Below, piece by piece: positions 50,069 to 57,883 of a DNA stretch of 64,000 bases. The notes below the pieces were generated by a model, which was given only the letters and a program-made list of their open reading frames with translations, searched no databases and was not told the origin of the DNA. Every line of letters starts with the position of its first letter. Positions within the stretch are counted from its first letter, which is position 1. Made by a program: the position numbers and the translations under genes. Source of the stretch: Azospirillum brasilense (GTDB taxonomy: Bacteria > Pseudomonadota > Alphaproteobacteria > Azospirillales > Azospirillaceae); NCBI RefSeq assembly GCF_008365405.1, contig NZ_QOKV01000015.1:105162-169161 (forward strand), written 5' to 3'.

Positions 50069-52691
50069 CGGCAAGGATCTCCTTGAGTTCGGGGATGCAG
50101 GAACCGCAGTTGGTCCCGGCCCGCAGGGCCGTTCCGACCTCCTGGACCGTGGTCAGGCGTTGGCTTTGGATGGCGGCGATCAGGCGGTTGACGCCGACGC
50201 CGAAGCAGGAACAGACCGTCCGCCCCTCGTCCGACATGGGAACCGGCGACCGGCCGGAGAGCAGGGCGCGACGGGCGGGACCGTCCAGCGCCTCCGCCGA
50301 CAGCAGTTCGATCAGCCAAGCGCGGCTCGGCAAACCGCCGGAGGTGGACAGGAACAGGCAAGCCTCCAGCCGGTCGTGGGTCACCCAGGCGCGGCGCAGC
50401 ACGCCGCGGGCCGCGTCGCTGTAATCGACGGTCGCCCCGGCGAAGCCGAACGCCAACGCGTCGGGGGCGGGCAGGGCGCCCTCGCCGGCCAACTCGATCA
50501 GGTGGCCGCCGGGGACGGCGCGGCGGGACCAATAGCCAACATGGGCGGGCTCCACCGGGTCGCGGGCGATCAGGAAGCCGGTCCAGGCGGCAGGGTAGGG
50601 GACGACCGTCACCGGCATCCGTTTCAGGTCGGGCTGGCCGGACAGGGGGTCCACCGCCATGTCGTCCACCAGCCGCCCGACGACGCAGGAGGCGGTGAAG
50701 CGGTCGGTCCAGTGCATGGGCAGGAAGGCCTCCCCCACCCGCTGCGCATCGGTCACGCGCAGCCGGGCCAGCGCCGTGCCGACGGGAGTCGAGAGGCTGA
50801 CCAAGGCGCCGTCCGCCAGACCGCGCGCCACCGCGTCCTGGGGGTGAAGGTCCAGGCAGGGTTCCGGCGCGTGGGCGGAGAGGCGCGGCGACAGGCCGGT
50901 GCGCGTCATGGTGTGCCACTGGTCGCGCAGGCGGCCGGTGTTCAACATCAGCGAACCCGGCTCCACGGAGCGGGGCAGGGGACGGGAGGTGACCGGGACG
51001 AAACGCGCCCGCCCGTCCTCGGTGAAGAAGCGTCCGTCGGTGCAGAGGCGGCGCGTCGGACCCTCACCGACCCGCCGCGGCCAGGGGGCGGGAGCGAGCG
51101 TTTCAAATTCAGCGTTGGACAGCCCGGCAAGGTCGCCGATGTCGAAGGCGCGGGTGCCGCCGTTCTCGAAGGCCGACAGGGCGGCGTGCTCGCGGAAAAC
51201 GTCGGCGGGCGTCCCGAAGGGGAAAGCGTCGGTGAAGCCCATCGCGCGGGCGACCTGGGTGACGATCCACCAGTCGGGCCGCGCTTCCCCGGCCAGGGGG
51301 CGGAAGGCCCGCTGGCGGGAGATGGTGCGATCGGAGTTGGTGACGGTGCCGTCCTTCTCGCTCCAGCCCGCGGCGGGCAGGCGGATGTGGGCCAGCCGCG
51401 CCGTGTCGGTGTCGGCGACGCAGTCGGAGACGATGACCGTCTCGCACCGCGCCAGCGCGCGGCGGACGCGGGCGGCGTCGGGCATGCTGACCGCCGGGTT
51501 GGTCGCCATCACCCAGACGGCGCGGACGGTGCCCGCCTCCACGGCGCGGAACAGGTCCACCGCCTTCAGGCCGGGCTTGTCGGCCACCCGCGGCGCGTTC
51601 CAGAAGCGGCGCAGCCGGTCCACCGATTCCGGCTCGAACCCCATATGGGCGGCGAGTTGGTTGGCGAGCCCGCCGACCTCGCGCCCGCCCATGGCGTTGG
51701 GCTGGCCGGTGACGGAGAAGGGCCCCATGCCCGGCGCGCCGATCCGTCCGGTCAGGAAATGGACGTTCAGGATGGCGTTGACGGTGTCCGTCCCCTGGGA
51801 CGACTGGTTCACCCCCTGGGAGTAAATGGTGACCGTGCGGCGGACCGTTGCGACTTCAGCGTAGAAGGCCTCGATCTCGGCCAGCGGCACACCGCAGCGG
51901 GCGGCGACATGGGCGGGGGAGGGCGCGTCGGCGCGGGCGGCCTCCAGCGCCTTCGCCAGACCGGCGGTGTGCTCCGCGACGAAACGAGCGTCGATCAGCC
52001 CGCGGTCGGCGAGATGGACGAGCAGCCCGTTGAACAGCAGGCCGTCGGTGCCGGGGCGGATGGGCAGGTGCCGGTCGGCCCCGTCCACCGCGGCGGTGCG
52101 GCGCGGGTCGATGGCTATGACGCGGGTGCCGCGCGTCCGCTTGGCCGCCAGCAGCCGCTGGTTCAGGATCGGGTGGCACCAGGCGAGGTTGGAGCCGACC
52201 AGCAGGACCAGATCGGCGTCGTCCAGGTCCTCGTAGGTCACCGGCACCGCGTCGGCGCCGAAGCCGCGCTTGTGGCCCGCCACGCTGGAGGCCATGCAGA
52301 GGCGCGAGTTGGTGTCGATGTTGGCGGTGCCGAGGAAGCCCTTCGCCAGCTTGTTGACGGCGTAATAGTCCTCGGTCAGCAATTGGCCGGAGACGTAGAA
52401 GGCCACCGAATCCGGGCCGTGTTTGGCGATGGTGTCGGAGAGGCGCGTTGCGACGGCGGCGATGGCCTCGTCCCAGGCGACGCGCCGCCCGTCCACCTGC
52501 GGGTGGAGAAGCCGTTCGCCGAGGCCCAGCGTGTCGGGCAGGTTGGTGCCCTTGGAGCAGAGCTTCCCCCGGTTGGCCGGGTGGTCGGGGTCGCCGGAGA
52601 CGGAGACGGTGCCGTCGCCGGAGACGGAGGCCAGCACGCCGCAGCCGACGCCGCAGTAAGGGCAGGTGGTGCGGACTGTGTGCCCTCCCAT
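50043..52691 (-). CDS. nasA: Assimilatory nitrate reductase catalytic subunit
   Basis: 882 residues. The N-terminal [4Fe-4S] site begins at residue 8 (CPYCGVGCGV) with a fourth cysteine about 35 residues later (KLCSKG). Molybdopterin domains follow (NANIDTNSRLCMASSVAG-type stretch with the Mo-proximal Cys, GANPAVSMPD-like). The C-terminus adds a BFD-like [2Fe-2S] domain: CSCFGVGVNRLIAAI and GTNCGSCIPELKEIL. It reduces nitrate to nitrite in the cytoplasm. ATG 52691 directly abuts repeat B3, which supplies its GAGAGGGA ribosome binding site. A longer frame upstream is repeat sequence and not genuine. Confidence 0.95.
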   Translation of the reverse strand: MGGHTVRTTCPYCGVGCGVLASVSGDGTVSVSGDPDHPANRGKLCSKGTNLPDTLGLGERLLHPQVDGRRVAWDEAIAAVATRLSDTIAKHGPDSVAFYVSGQLLTEDYYAVNKLAKGFLGTANIDTNSRLCMASSVAGHKRGFGADAVPVTYEDLDDADLVLLVGSNLAWCHPILNQRLLAAKRTRGTRVIAIDPRRTAAVDGADRHLPIRPGTDGLLFNGLLVHLADRGLIDARFVAEHTAGLAKALEAARADAPSPAHVAARCGVPLAEIEAFYAEVATVRRTVTIYSQGVNQSSQGTDTVNAILNVHFLTGRIGAPGMGPFSVTGQPNAMGGREVGGLANQLAAHMGFEPESVDRLRRFWNAPRVADKPGLKAVDLFRAVEAGTVRAVWVMATNPAVSMPDAARVRRALARCETVIVSDCVADTDTARLAHIRLPAAGWSEKDGTVTNSDRTISRQRAFRPLAGEARPDWWIVTQVARAMGFTDAFPFGTPADVFREHAALSAFENGGTRAFDIGDLAGLSNAEFETLAPAPWPRRVGEGPTRRLCTDGRFFTEDGRARFVPVTSRPLPRSVEPGSLMLNTGRLRDQWHTMTRTGLSPRLSAHAPEPCLDLHPQDAVARGLADGALVSLSTPVGTALARLRVTDAQRVGEAFLPMHWTDRFTASCVVGRLVDDMAVDPLSGQPDLKRMPVTVVPYPAAWTGFLIARDPVEPAHVGYWSRRAVPGGHLIELAGEGALPAPDALAFGFAGATVDYSDAARGVLRRAWVTHDRLEACLFLSTSGGLPSRAWLIELLSAEALDGPARRALLSGRSPVPMSDEGRTVCSCFGVGVNRLIAAIQSQRLTTVQEVGTALRAGTNCGSCIPELKEILADAQRCHVA

Positions 52692-52693
52692 TT

Positions 52694-52833
52694 CCCTCTC
52701 CCGCCCCGGGAGAGGGTGCCCGCGCAGCGGGCGGGTGAGGGTCGCGCCAGGATCGAGGCACTGATCCTCGAGGGTACCCTCACCCTCCCGCGCTGGCGCG
52801 TGGGCCCCTCCCTCTCCCGGGGCGGGAGAGGGG
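52694..52833. repeat. Palindromic repeat family B, copy 3
   Basis: Outer arms CCCTCTCCCGCCCCGGGAGA and TCTCCCGGGGCGGGAGAGGG, inner arms GGTGAGGGT and ACCCTCACC. It fills the nirD-nasA gap. The arm nearest nasA, read on the minus strand, gives GGGAGAGGGAAATG, so the repeat provides the Shine-Dalgarno sequence of nasA. Confidence 0.9.
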
Positions 52834-52848
52834 ATTTCAGATCGCGCG

Positions 52849-53205
52849 TCACCCATGGCCGCACCCTCCACGTCCCGGACGGAAGGCCGCCAGCCCGAGT
52901 TGCACCGCGCCGTCCACCACCCGCACCGGGCAATGGCCGGCGCAGCCCTCGTCCGGGCCGACCGCTTCGCCGCTGGCGAGGTCAATCACCCAGCTGTGCA
53001 GGGGGCAGGTCACCCGCGCGCCATGGACGATGCCCTGCGACAGCGGGCCGCCGGCGTGCGGACAGCGGTCCTCCAGCGCGTAGACCTCGTCCGCCACGGT
53101 GCGGAACAGGGCGATGTCGCCGAAGTCGGTCCGCACGACGCGGGAGCCCTGGCGGGGAATGTCCTCGACCGAACCGACGGTGATCCAGGAAATGCTCTGA
53201 TCCAT
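52849..53205 (-). CDS. nirD: Nitrite reductase small subunit NirD
   Basis: 118 residues with a Rieske-like fold: CPHAGGPLSQG (about 48-58) and CPLHSWVIDLASGEAVG (about 66-82). In this copy both Cys-x-His pairs are present, so a [2Fe-2S] Rieske cluster may be bound; many NirD proteins lack it. It pairs with NirB. It starts six bases after the nirB stop, and the C-terminus is Gly/His-rich (GRGGCGHG). Confidence 0.93.
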   Translation of the reverse strand: MDQSISWITVGSVEDIPRQGSRVVRTDFGDIALFRTVADEVYALEDRCPHAGGPLSQGIVHGARVTCPLHSWVIDLASGEAVGPDEGCAGHCPVRVVDGAVQLGLAAFRPGRGGCGHG

Positions 53206-53211
53206 GTGACG

Positions 53212-55677
53212 TTACCCCACCTGTGCGAGCGGTGCGAATTCGTGACGGTCCACCGACCCGCTGGCCCGCTCGGCCCAGGGATCGTCCTGCGAAAAGCTCT
53301 GGGAGAAGAGGAAGCGGGCATTGAGCGCCGCGCGGCCTTCGGCATCATCGACAAGCCGGCGCTTGATGTGGTCCAGCCCGACGCGCTCCAGCCACGGGGC
53401 GGTGCGCTCCAGGTAACGGGCCTCCTCACGGTAGAGCTGCATGTAGGCGCCGGTGTATTCCAGCACCTCCGCCTCGGTCTCCACCTTCACCAGCAGATCG
53501 CAGGCCCGGACATGCATGCCGCCGTTGCCGCCGACATGCAGCTCGTAGCCGCTGTCGACGCAGACGACGCCGAGGTCCTTGATGGTCGCCTCCGCGCAAT
53601 TGCGCGGGCAGCCGGAGACGGCCAGCTTCACCTTGTGCGGGGTCCAGGTGCCCCAGGTCATCCGCTCCAGCTTGACGCCGAGGCCGGTGCTGTCCTGCGT
53701 GCCGAAGCGGCACCATTCCGACCCGACGCAGGTCTTCACCGTGCGCAGCCCCTTGGCGTAAGCGTGGCCGGACACCATGCCGGCGGCGTTCAGGTCCGCC
53801 CACACCGCGGGCAGGTCCTCCTTCTTCACGCCGAACAGGTCGATGCGCTGGCCGCCGGTGACCTTCACCGTGGGGATGGCGAACTTGTCCACCACGTCGG
53901 CGATGGCGCGCAGCTCCTGCGCGCTGGTCAGCCCGCCCCACATGCGCGGAACGACCGAGTAGGTGCCGTCCTTCTGGATGTTGGCGTGGACGCGCTCGTT
54001 GATGTAGCGGGAGCGGCTGTCGTCCTTGTAGTCGCCCGGCCATTCGCAGAGCAGGTAATAGTTCAGCGCCGGACGGCAATGGTGGCAACCGTCGGGGGTG
54101 CGCCATTCCAGCCGCTGCATCACGTCGGGGATGGTTTTCAGTTCCAGCGCGGTGATGGCCCGGCGCACCTCGTCGTGGGTGCGGTCGGTGCATTTGCACA
54201 TCGGCTTGGCCTTCGCCTCGCCCGCATAGCTGTCGCCCAGCGTCAGGGCCAGGAGCTGCTCCACCTGACCGGTGCAGCTTCCGCAGGAGGCCGAGGCTTT
54301 GGTATGAGCCCGCACCTCGTCCAGGCTGGACAGGCCCTTCTCGGTGATCGCCGTGACGATGGTGCCCTTGCACACGCCGTTGCAGCCGCAGATCTCCGCA
54401 CTGTCGGGGAGCGCCGCAACGGCGGCCTTAGGGTTTGCCGCCCCCTCGCCTCCGAACCCTTGCCCGAAGATCAGGGTGTCGCGGACCGGCGCCACCTCCG
54501 TGCCGTCCTTCAGCATCTGGAAGTACCAGCCGCCGTCCTTGGTGTCGCCGTAGAGCACGGCGCCGAGGATGCGGTTCTCCTTGACCACCACGCGCTTGTA
54601 GACGCCGCGGGCGGCGTCGCGGAACACGATGTCCTCGCAGTCCTTGCCGCCGGTGAAGTCGCCCGCCGAGAAGACGTCCACCCCCGTCACCTTCAGCTTG
54701 GTCGAGGTGACGGAGCCGGTGTAGGCGGCCTCCGTACCCCCGGCCAGCCGGGCAGCGGCGACCTTGGCCATCTCGAACAGCGGGGCGACGAGGCCGTAGG
54801 TCTGGCCGCGATGCTCCACGCACTCGCCGACCGACAGGATCGCCGGGTCGGAGGTGGTCATGGCGTCGTCCACCTGGATGCCGCGCCCGCAGGCTAGCCC
54901 CGCCGCCTTGCCCAGCGTCGTGTTCGGGCGGATGCCCACGGCCATGACCACCAGATCGGCGGGAAGCTCCTGCCCATTTTTCAGGCGAACCGCGGAAACG
55001 CGCTCGTTGCCCACAATTTCAGCAGTGTCGGCGCCGGTCAGCACGGCGATGCCGCGACGCTCCAGCTCGTGCCGCAGCAGCGCTCCGGCGGAGCGGTCGA
55101 GCTGCCGTTCCATCAGCGTGTCCATCAGGTGCAGGACCGTGACGTCCATGCCCTTGACCTTCAGCCCGTTGGCGGCCTCCAGCCCGAGCAGGCCACCGCC
55201 GATGACCACGGCGCGTCCACCCCTGGCCGCCGCCTCCAGCATCGTGTCGACATCGGCGAGGTCGCGGAAGCCGACGACGCCGGGCAGGGTGGAGCCGGGA
55301 ACCGGGATGATGAAGGGGGTGGAGCCGGTGGCGATCAGCAGCCTGTCATAGGGCACGGTCAGGCCGGAGATGGCCGTGACGGTGCGGTTCGCCCGGTCGA
55401 TCACTTCCACACGGTCGCCGGTCAACAGCTTGATTCCGTTGGTCTCGTACCAGTCGCGCCCGTTCAGGACGATCTGCTCGAAGGTCTTCTCCCCGGCCAG
55501 CACGGGGGAGAGCATGATGCGGTTGTAGTTGGGGTGCGGCTCGGCACCGAAGACGGTGATGTCGTAACGGTCCGGCGCCTTGGCCAGCAGTTCCTCCAGC
55601 GTGCGGATGCCGGCCATGCCGTTGCCGACGACGACCAGCCGTTCGCGCGGAGTGGATGGATTGGTGTGCGTGCTCAT
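53212..55677 (-). CDS. nirB: NAD(P)H nitrite reductase large subunit NirB
   Basis: 821 residues from ATG 55677. It reduces nitrite to ammonium. FAD/NAD domain with VVVGNGMAGIRTLEELL (about 16-32) and GGGLLGLEAANGLKVKGMDV (about 153-172); a BFD-like [2Fe-2S] domain (CGCNGVCKGTIVTAI, then CGSCTGQVEQLL); and siroheme/[4Fe-4S] domains with CVGSEWCRFGTQDS and SGCPRNCAEATIKDLG. First gene of nirB-nirD-nasA-cobA. A sigma-54 promoter and an ANTAR-type attenuator lie in its 153-base leader. Confidence 0.96.
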   Translation of the reverse strand: MSTHTNPSTPRERLVVVGNGMAGIRTLEELLAKAPDRYDITVFGAEPHPNYNRIMLSPVLAGEKTFEQIVLNGRDWYETNGIKLLTGDRVEVIDRANRTVTAISGLTVPYDRLLIATGSTPFIIPVPGSTLPGVVGFRDLADVDTMLEAAARGGRAVVIGGGLLGLEAANGLKVKGMDVTVLHLMDTLMERQLDRSAGALLRHELERRGIAVLTGADTAEIVGNERVSAVRLKNGQELPADLVVMAVGIRPNTTLGKAAGLACGRGIQVDDAMTTSDPAILSVGECVEHRGQTYGLVAPLFEMAKVAAARLAGGTEAAYTGSVTSTKLKVTGVDVFSAGDFTGGKDCEDIVFRDAARGVYKRVVVKENRILGAVLYGDTKDGGWYFQMLKDGTEVAPVRDTLIFGQGFGGEGAANPKAAVAALPDSAEICGCNGVCKGTIVTAITEKGLSSLDEVRAHTKASASCGSCTGQVEQLLALTLGDSYAGEAKAKPMCKCTDRTHDEVRRAITALELKTIPDVMQRLEWRTPDGCHHCRPALNYYLLCEWPGDYKDDSRSRYINERVHANIQKDGTYSVVPRMWGGLTSAQELRAIADVVDKFAIPTVKVTGGQRIDLFGVKKEDLPAVWADLNAAGMVSGHAYAKGLRTVKTCVGSEWCRFGTQDSTGLGVKLERMTWGTWTPHKVKLAVSGCPRNCAEATIKDLGVVCVDSGYELHVGGNGGMHVRACDLLVKVETEAEVLEYTGAYMQLYREEARYLERTAPWLERVGLDHIKRRLVDDAEGRAALNARFLFSQSFSQDDPWAERASGSVDRHEFAPLAQVG

Positions 55678-55708
55678 GCTGTGTGCCCTCTTGCGAGGCC
55701 GCGAGGCC

Positions 55709-55770
55709 GAAAAGAAAAAGGCGCCCGAAGCCCTGGGGACTCCCGCGGGATTCCCAGGGTTTCGGACGCC
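55709..55770 (-). terminator. Attenuator terminator in nirB leader
   Basis: On the minus strand GGCGTCCGAAACCCTGGG (complement of 55753-55770) pairs with CCCAGGGCTTCGGGCGCC (complement of 55720-55737), followed at once by TTTTTCTTTT. This is the clearest intrinsic terminator in the window, yet it lies between the promoter and the start of nirB, so it must be an attenuator. Its 5' arm shares eight bases with hairpin P2. Confidence 0.88.
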
Positions 55771-55778
55771 GTTGTCCG
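55763..55778 (-). promoter_or_regulatory. ANTAR-target hairpin P2, nirB leader
   Basis: On the minus strand CGGAC-AACGGC-GTCCG forms a five-base-pair stem with a hexaloop that has A at position 1 and G at position 4, the rule for RNA bound by ANTAR proteins such as NasR and NasT. Its 3' arm is also the 5' arm of the terminator, so P2 and the terminator exclude each other. Confidence 0.82.
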
Positions 55779-55797
55779 GGTGGTTCGCCGTCGAACC

Positions 55798-55821
55798 GGC
55801 CATGGCGCCGTTGCCTTGGCC
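55798..55821 (-). promoter_or_regulatory. ANTAR-target hairpin P1, nirB leader
   Basis: On the minus strand GGCCA-A-GGC-AACGGC-GCC-A-TGGCC: five pairs, one A/A mismatch, three pairs and the same AACGGC hexaloop as P2. It starts about ten bases after the predicted transcription start. P1 plus P2 is the two-hairpin motif of ANTAR antitermination. A further small hairpin (55782-55797, GGTTCG/CGAACC) lies between them. Confidence 0.8.
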
Positions 55822-55841
55822 CTGATCTGCCCATCCTTCTG

Positions 55842-55856
55842 GCAATCCGCGTGCCA
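55842..55856 (-). promoter_or_regulatory. Sigma-54 promoter of nirB operon
   Basis: TGGCAC-GCGGA-TTGC on the minus strand matches the RpoN -24/-12 consensus with exact N5 spacing. Transcription should start near 55830, giving a leader of about 153 bases. Dependence on sigma-54 implies nitrogen control by an activator such as NtrC. Confidence 0.9.
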
Positions 55857-55888
55857 ACACTGGCACCAAGGTATGAGAAAGGGACCGG

Positions 55889-55908
55889 AATGGCGGATTT
55901 CCGCCATT
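55889..55908. promoter_or_regulatory. 20-bp palindrome upstream of the nirB promoter
   Basis: AATGGCGGA-TT-TCCGCCATT is perfectly symmetric and lies about 33 bases upstream of the nirB -24 element. It is a candidate binding site for an additional regulator; it does not match the NtrC consensus. Confidence 0.5.
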
Positions 55909-56019
55909 TGCGAGGCTCCGCCACCACTGGCGCATGGCGGGAGTGTCGGGACCTGAACACGCGCTTTTGTCCTGCATCGAACAAAAAGCGGTCCGAAAGC
56001 CGACAATTTGTGCAATGCG

Positions 56020-56034
56020 GCACCACCAAGGTAC
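56020..56034. promoter_or_regulatory. NtrC-like enhancer site
   Basis: GCACC-ACCAA-GGTAC matches the NtrC pattern GCACC-N5-GGTGC with one mismatch. It lies 80 bases upstream of the nrtA -24 element and about 165 from that of nirB, suitable for activating both. A similar half-site (GCACCAAGGTA) occurs near 55863. Confidence 0.5.
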
Positions 56035-56113
56035 TAGCACAAACAATAGGCAATTCGCGTCAAAGCCGCAGAAACAAAGACCTTTGGATCTGTTTGGACG
56101 CCCGCTCAGCCTT

Positions 56114-56128
56114 TGGCATGGTCTTTGC
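56114..56128 (+). promoter_or_regulatory. Sigma-54 promoter of nrtA operon
   Basis: TGGCAT-GGTCT-TTGC has correct -24/-12 elements with N5 spacing. The predicted start is near 56140, leaving a leader of about 183 bases before nrtA. It mirrors the nirB promoter on the other strand. Confidence 0.88.
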
Positions 56129-56141
56129 GAGAGGAACGGCG

Positions 56142-56165
56142 GGACGCGCCAACGGCGGTGCGTCC
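56142..56165 (+). promoter_or_regulatory. ANTAR-target hairpin in nrtA leader
   Basis: GGACGCGCC-AACGGC-GGTGCGTCC: a nine-base-pair stem (one G-U pair) with the same AACGGC hexaloop as the two nirB hairpins. It begins two bases after the predicted start site. No second hairpin of the same type and no T-run terminator is evident further down, though AACGGC recurs at 56244-56249 without a good stem. Confidence 0.75.
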
Positions 56166-56322
56166 ATCCCATACGCCCAAGGTTGGGCCCCTCGGCACCG
56201 TCGCTGACCCGGTTCGACAGCCCTTCATGGCTGGAGAGCCCTCAACGGCGCGTCGCCGGTGGGGCGTTGGATCGAGGTCGGGCGTGCCGCGGGGGTCCGG
56301 AACGAGAGATGGAGCGACCAAC

Positions 56323-57723
56323 GTGACCCGAGACGTGATCCGATTTCCCGCCTCCCCCCGCACCGCCCTGCTGTCCGCCGCCGCCACGCTGGCGCTGATG
56401 CTCGGGACCGCCCAGGCCGCTCCGCTCGACGTGGAGAAGGACCAGCTCAAGCTGGGCTTCATCAAGCTGACCGACATGGCGCCGCTCGCCATCGCCGCGG
56501 AGAAGGGCTTCTTCGAGGACGAAGGCCTGTCGGTGACGCTGGAACCGCAGGCCAACTGGAAGGTGCTGCTCGACCGCGTGATCTCCGGGGAGCTGGACGG
56601 CGCCCACATGCTGGCCGGTCAGCCGCTGGGCGCCACCATCGGCTTCGGCACCCAGGCCAACGTCGTCACGGCCTTCTCGATGGACCTGAACGGCAACGGC
56701 ATCACCCTGTCCAACGAGGTGTGGGAGCGGATGAAGCCCAACCTGCCCAAGGGGCCGGACGGCAAGCCGCTGCACCCGATCAAGGCCGACGCGCTGAAGC
56801 CGGTCATTGCCCAGTACCGGGCGGAGGGCAAGCCCTTCACCATGGGCATGGTCTTCCCCGTCTCCACCCACAATTACGAGCTGCGCTACTGGCTGGCCGC
56901 CGGCGGCATCAACCCCGGCTACTACGCGCCCAACGACGTGTCGGGCCAGATCCAGGCCGACGCCCTGCTGTCGGTCACCCCGCCGCCGCAGATGCCGGCG
57001 ACGCTGGAGGCCGGGACCATCTTCGGCTACAGCGTCGGCGAGCCGTGGAACCAGCAGGCGGTGATGAAGGGCATCGGCGTGCCGGTCATCACCGACACCG
57101 AGATCTGGAAGAACAACCCGGAGAAGGTCTTCGGCGTCACCGAGGGCTGGGCCGCCAAGAATCCCAAGACCCATCTGGCGCTGGTCAAGGCGCTGATCCG
57201 CGCCGCCATGTGGCTGGACGAGAACGACAACGCCAACCGCGCCGAGGCGGTGAAGATCCTGGCGAAGTCGGAGTATGTGGGGGCCGACGCCAAGGTCATC
57301 GCCAACTCGATGACCGGCACCTTCGAGTATGAGAAGGGCGACAAGCGGGCGGTTCCCGATTTCAACGTCTTCTTCCGCTACAACGCCACCTATCCCTTCT
57401 ATTCCGACGCCGTCTGGTACCTGACGCAGATGCGCCGCTGGGGCCAGATCGCCGAGGCCAAGCCGGACGCCTGGTACGACGAGACCGCCCGCAAGGTCTA
57501 CAAGCCGGAGATCTACCTGAAGGCTGCGCGGCTGCTGGTGGAGGAGGGCAAGGCCAGGGAGGCCGACTTCCCCTGGGCCAGCGACGGCTACAAGCCGCTG
57601 GACGAGGGCTTCATCGACGGCATCGCCTACGACGGCCGCAAGCCCAACGAGTACCTGACCAAGCTGCCCATCGGCCTCAAGGGCGGGCAGGCGCTGCAGG
57701 GCGGCCAACTGGTCGGCGGTTGA
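56323..57723 (+). CDS. nrtA: Nitrate ABC transporter substrate-binding protein
   Basis: 466 residues from GTG 56323, eight bases after GGAG. A signal peptide (about 10-36, SPRTALLSAAATLALMLGTA then QAA) shows export, which separates it from the cytoplasmic sensor NasS. The mature NrtA/CmpA-type domain starts LDVEKDQLKLGFIKLTDMAP; HMLAGQPLGATIGFGTQ and VFPVSTHNYELRYWLAAGGI contain residues typical of nitrate binding (Trp, Gln, His). It captures nitrate or nitrite in the periplasm for NrtB/NrtCD. First gene of the plus-strand operon. Confidence 0.93.
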   Translation: MTRDVIRFPASPRTALLSAAATLALMLGTAQAAPLDVEKDQLKLGFIKLTDMAPLAIAAEKGFFEDEGLSVTLEPQANWKVLLDRVISGELDGAHMLAGQPLGATIGFGTQANVVTAFSMDLNGNGITLSNEVWERMKPNLPKGPDGKPLHPIKADALKPVIAQYRAEGKPFTMGMVFPVSTHNYELRYWLAAGGINPGYYAPNDVSGQIQADALLSVTPPPQMPATLEAGTIFGYSVGEPWNQQAVMKGIGVPVITDTEIWKNNPEKVFGVTEGWAAKNPKTHLALVKALIRAAMWLDENDNANRAEAVKILAKSEYVGADAKVIANSMTGTFEYEKGDKRAVPDFNVFFRYNATYPFYSDAVWYLTQMRRWGQIAEAKPDAWYDETARKVYKPEIYLKAARLLVEEGKAREADFPWASDGYKPLDEGFIDGIAYDGRKPNEYLTKLPIGLKGGQALQGGQLVGG

Positions 57724-57765
57724 GCGCTTCTTTCCCCGGATGACCCGCGCAAGTGGTCGCGACGG

Positions 57766-57850
57766 GCCCCCACCCTAACCCTCCCCCGCTACGCAGGGGA
57801 GGGGACAGACACCCTCCCCTGCGTAGCGGGGGAGGGCCGGGGAGGGGGCA
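57766..57850. repeat. Palindromic repeat family A, copy 6
   Basis: Outer arms CCCCCACCCTAACCCTCCCC and GGGGAGGGCCGGGGAGGGGG surround a perfect inner hairpin (CGCTACGCAGGGGAGGG facing CCCTCCCCTGCGTAGCG). It lies between nrtA and nrtB. Partial termination here would favour the binding protein over the membrane subunits, as is usual for ABC importers; that role is inference. Confidence 0.88.
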
Positions 57851-57883
57851 TCGGCGCCCCGCGCCAAACAGAAAGATCACCCC

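Noticed and set aside
52692..52985. N-terminal extension of NasA by 98 residues
   Set aside because: The extension is the translation of repeat B3 and of the antisense end of nirD. The family sequence starts at the internal ATG at 52691.
49839..53183. Open frame of 1114 codons on the plus strand
   Set aside because: It is antisense to cobA, nasA and nirD, with the composition of a shadow frame; the minus-strand genes have full family motifs.
56244..56249. Third AACGGC in the nrtA leader as a second ANTAR hairpin
   Set aside because: The flanking bases (CCCTC and GCGTC) do not form a stem next to the loop, so it fails the hairpin requirement.
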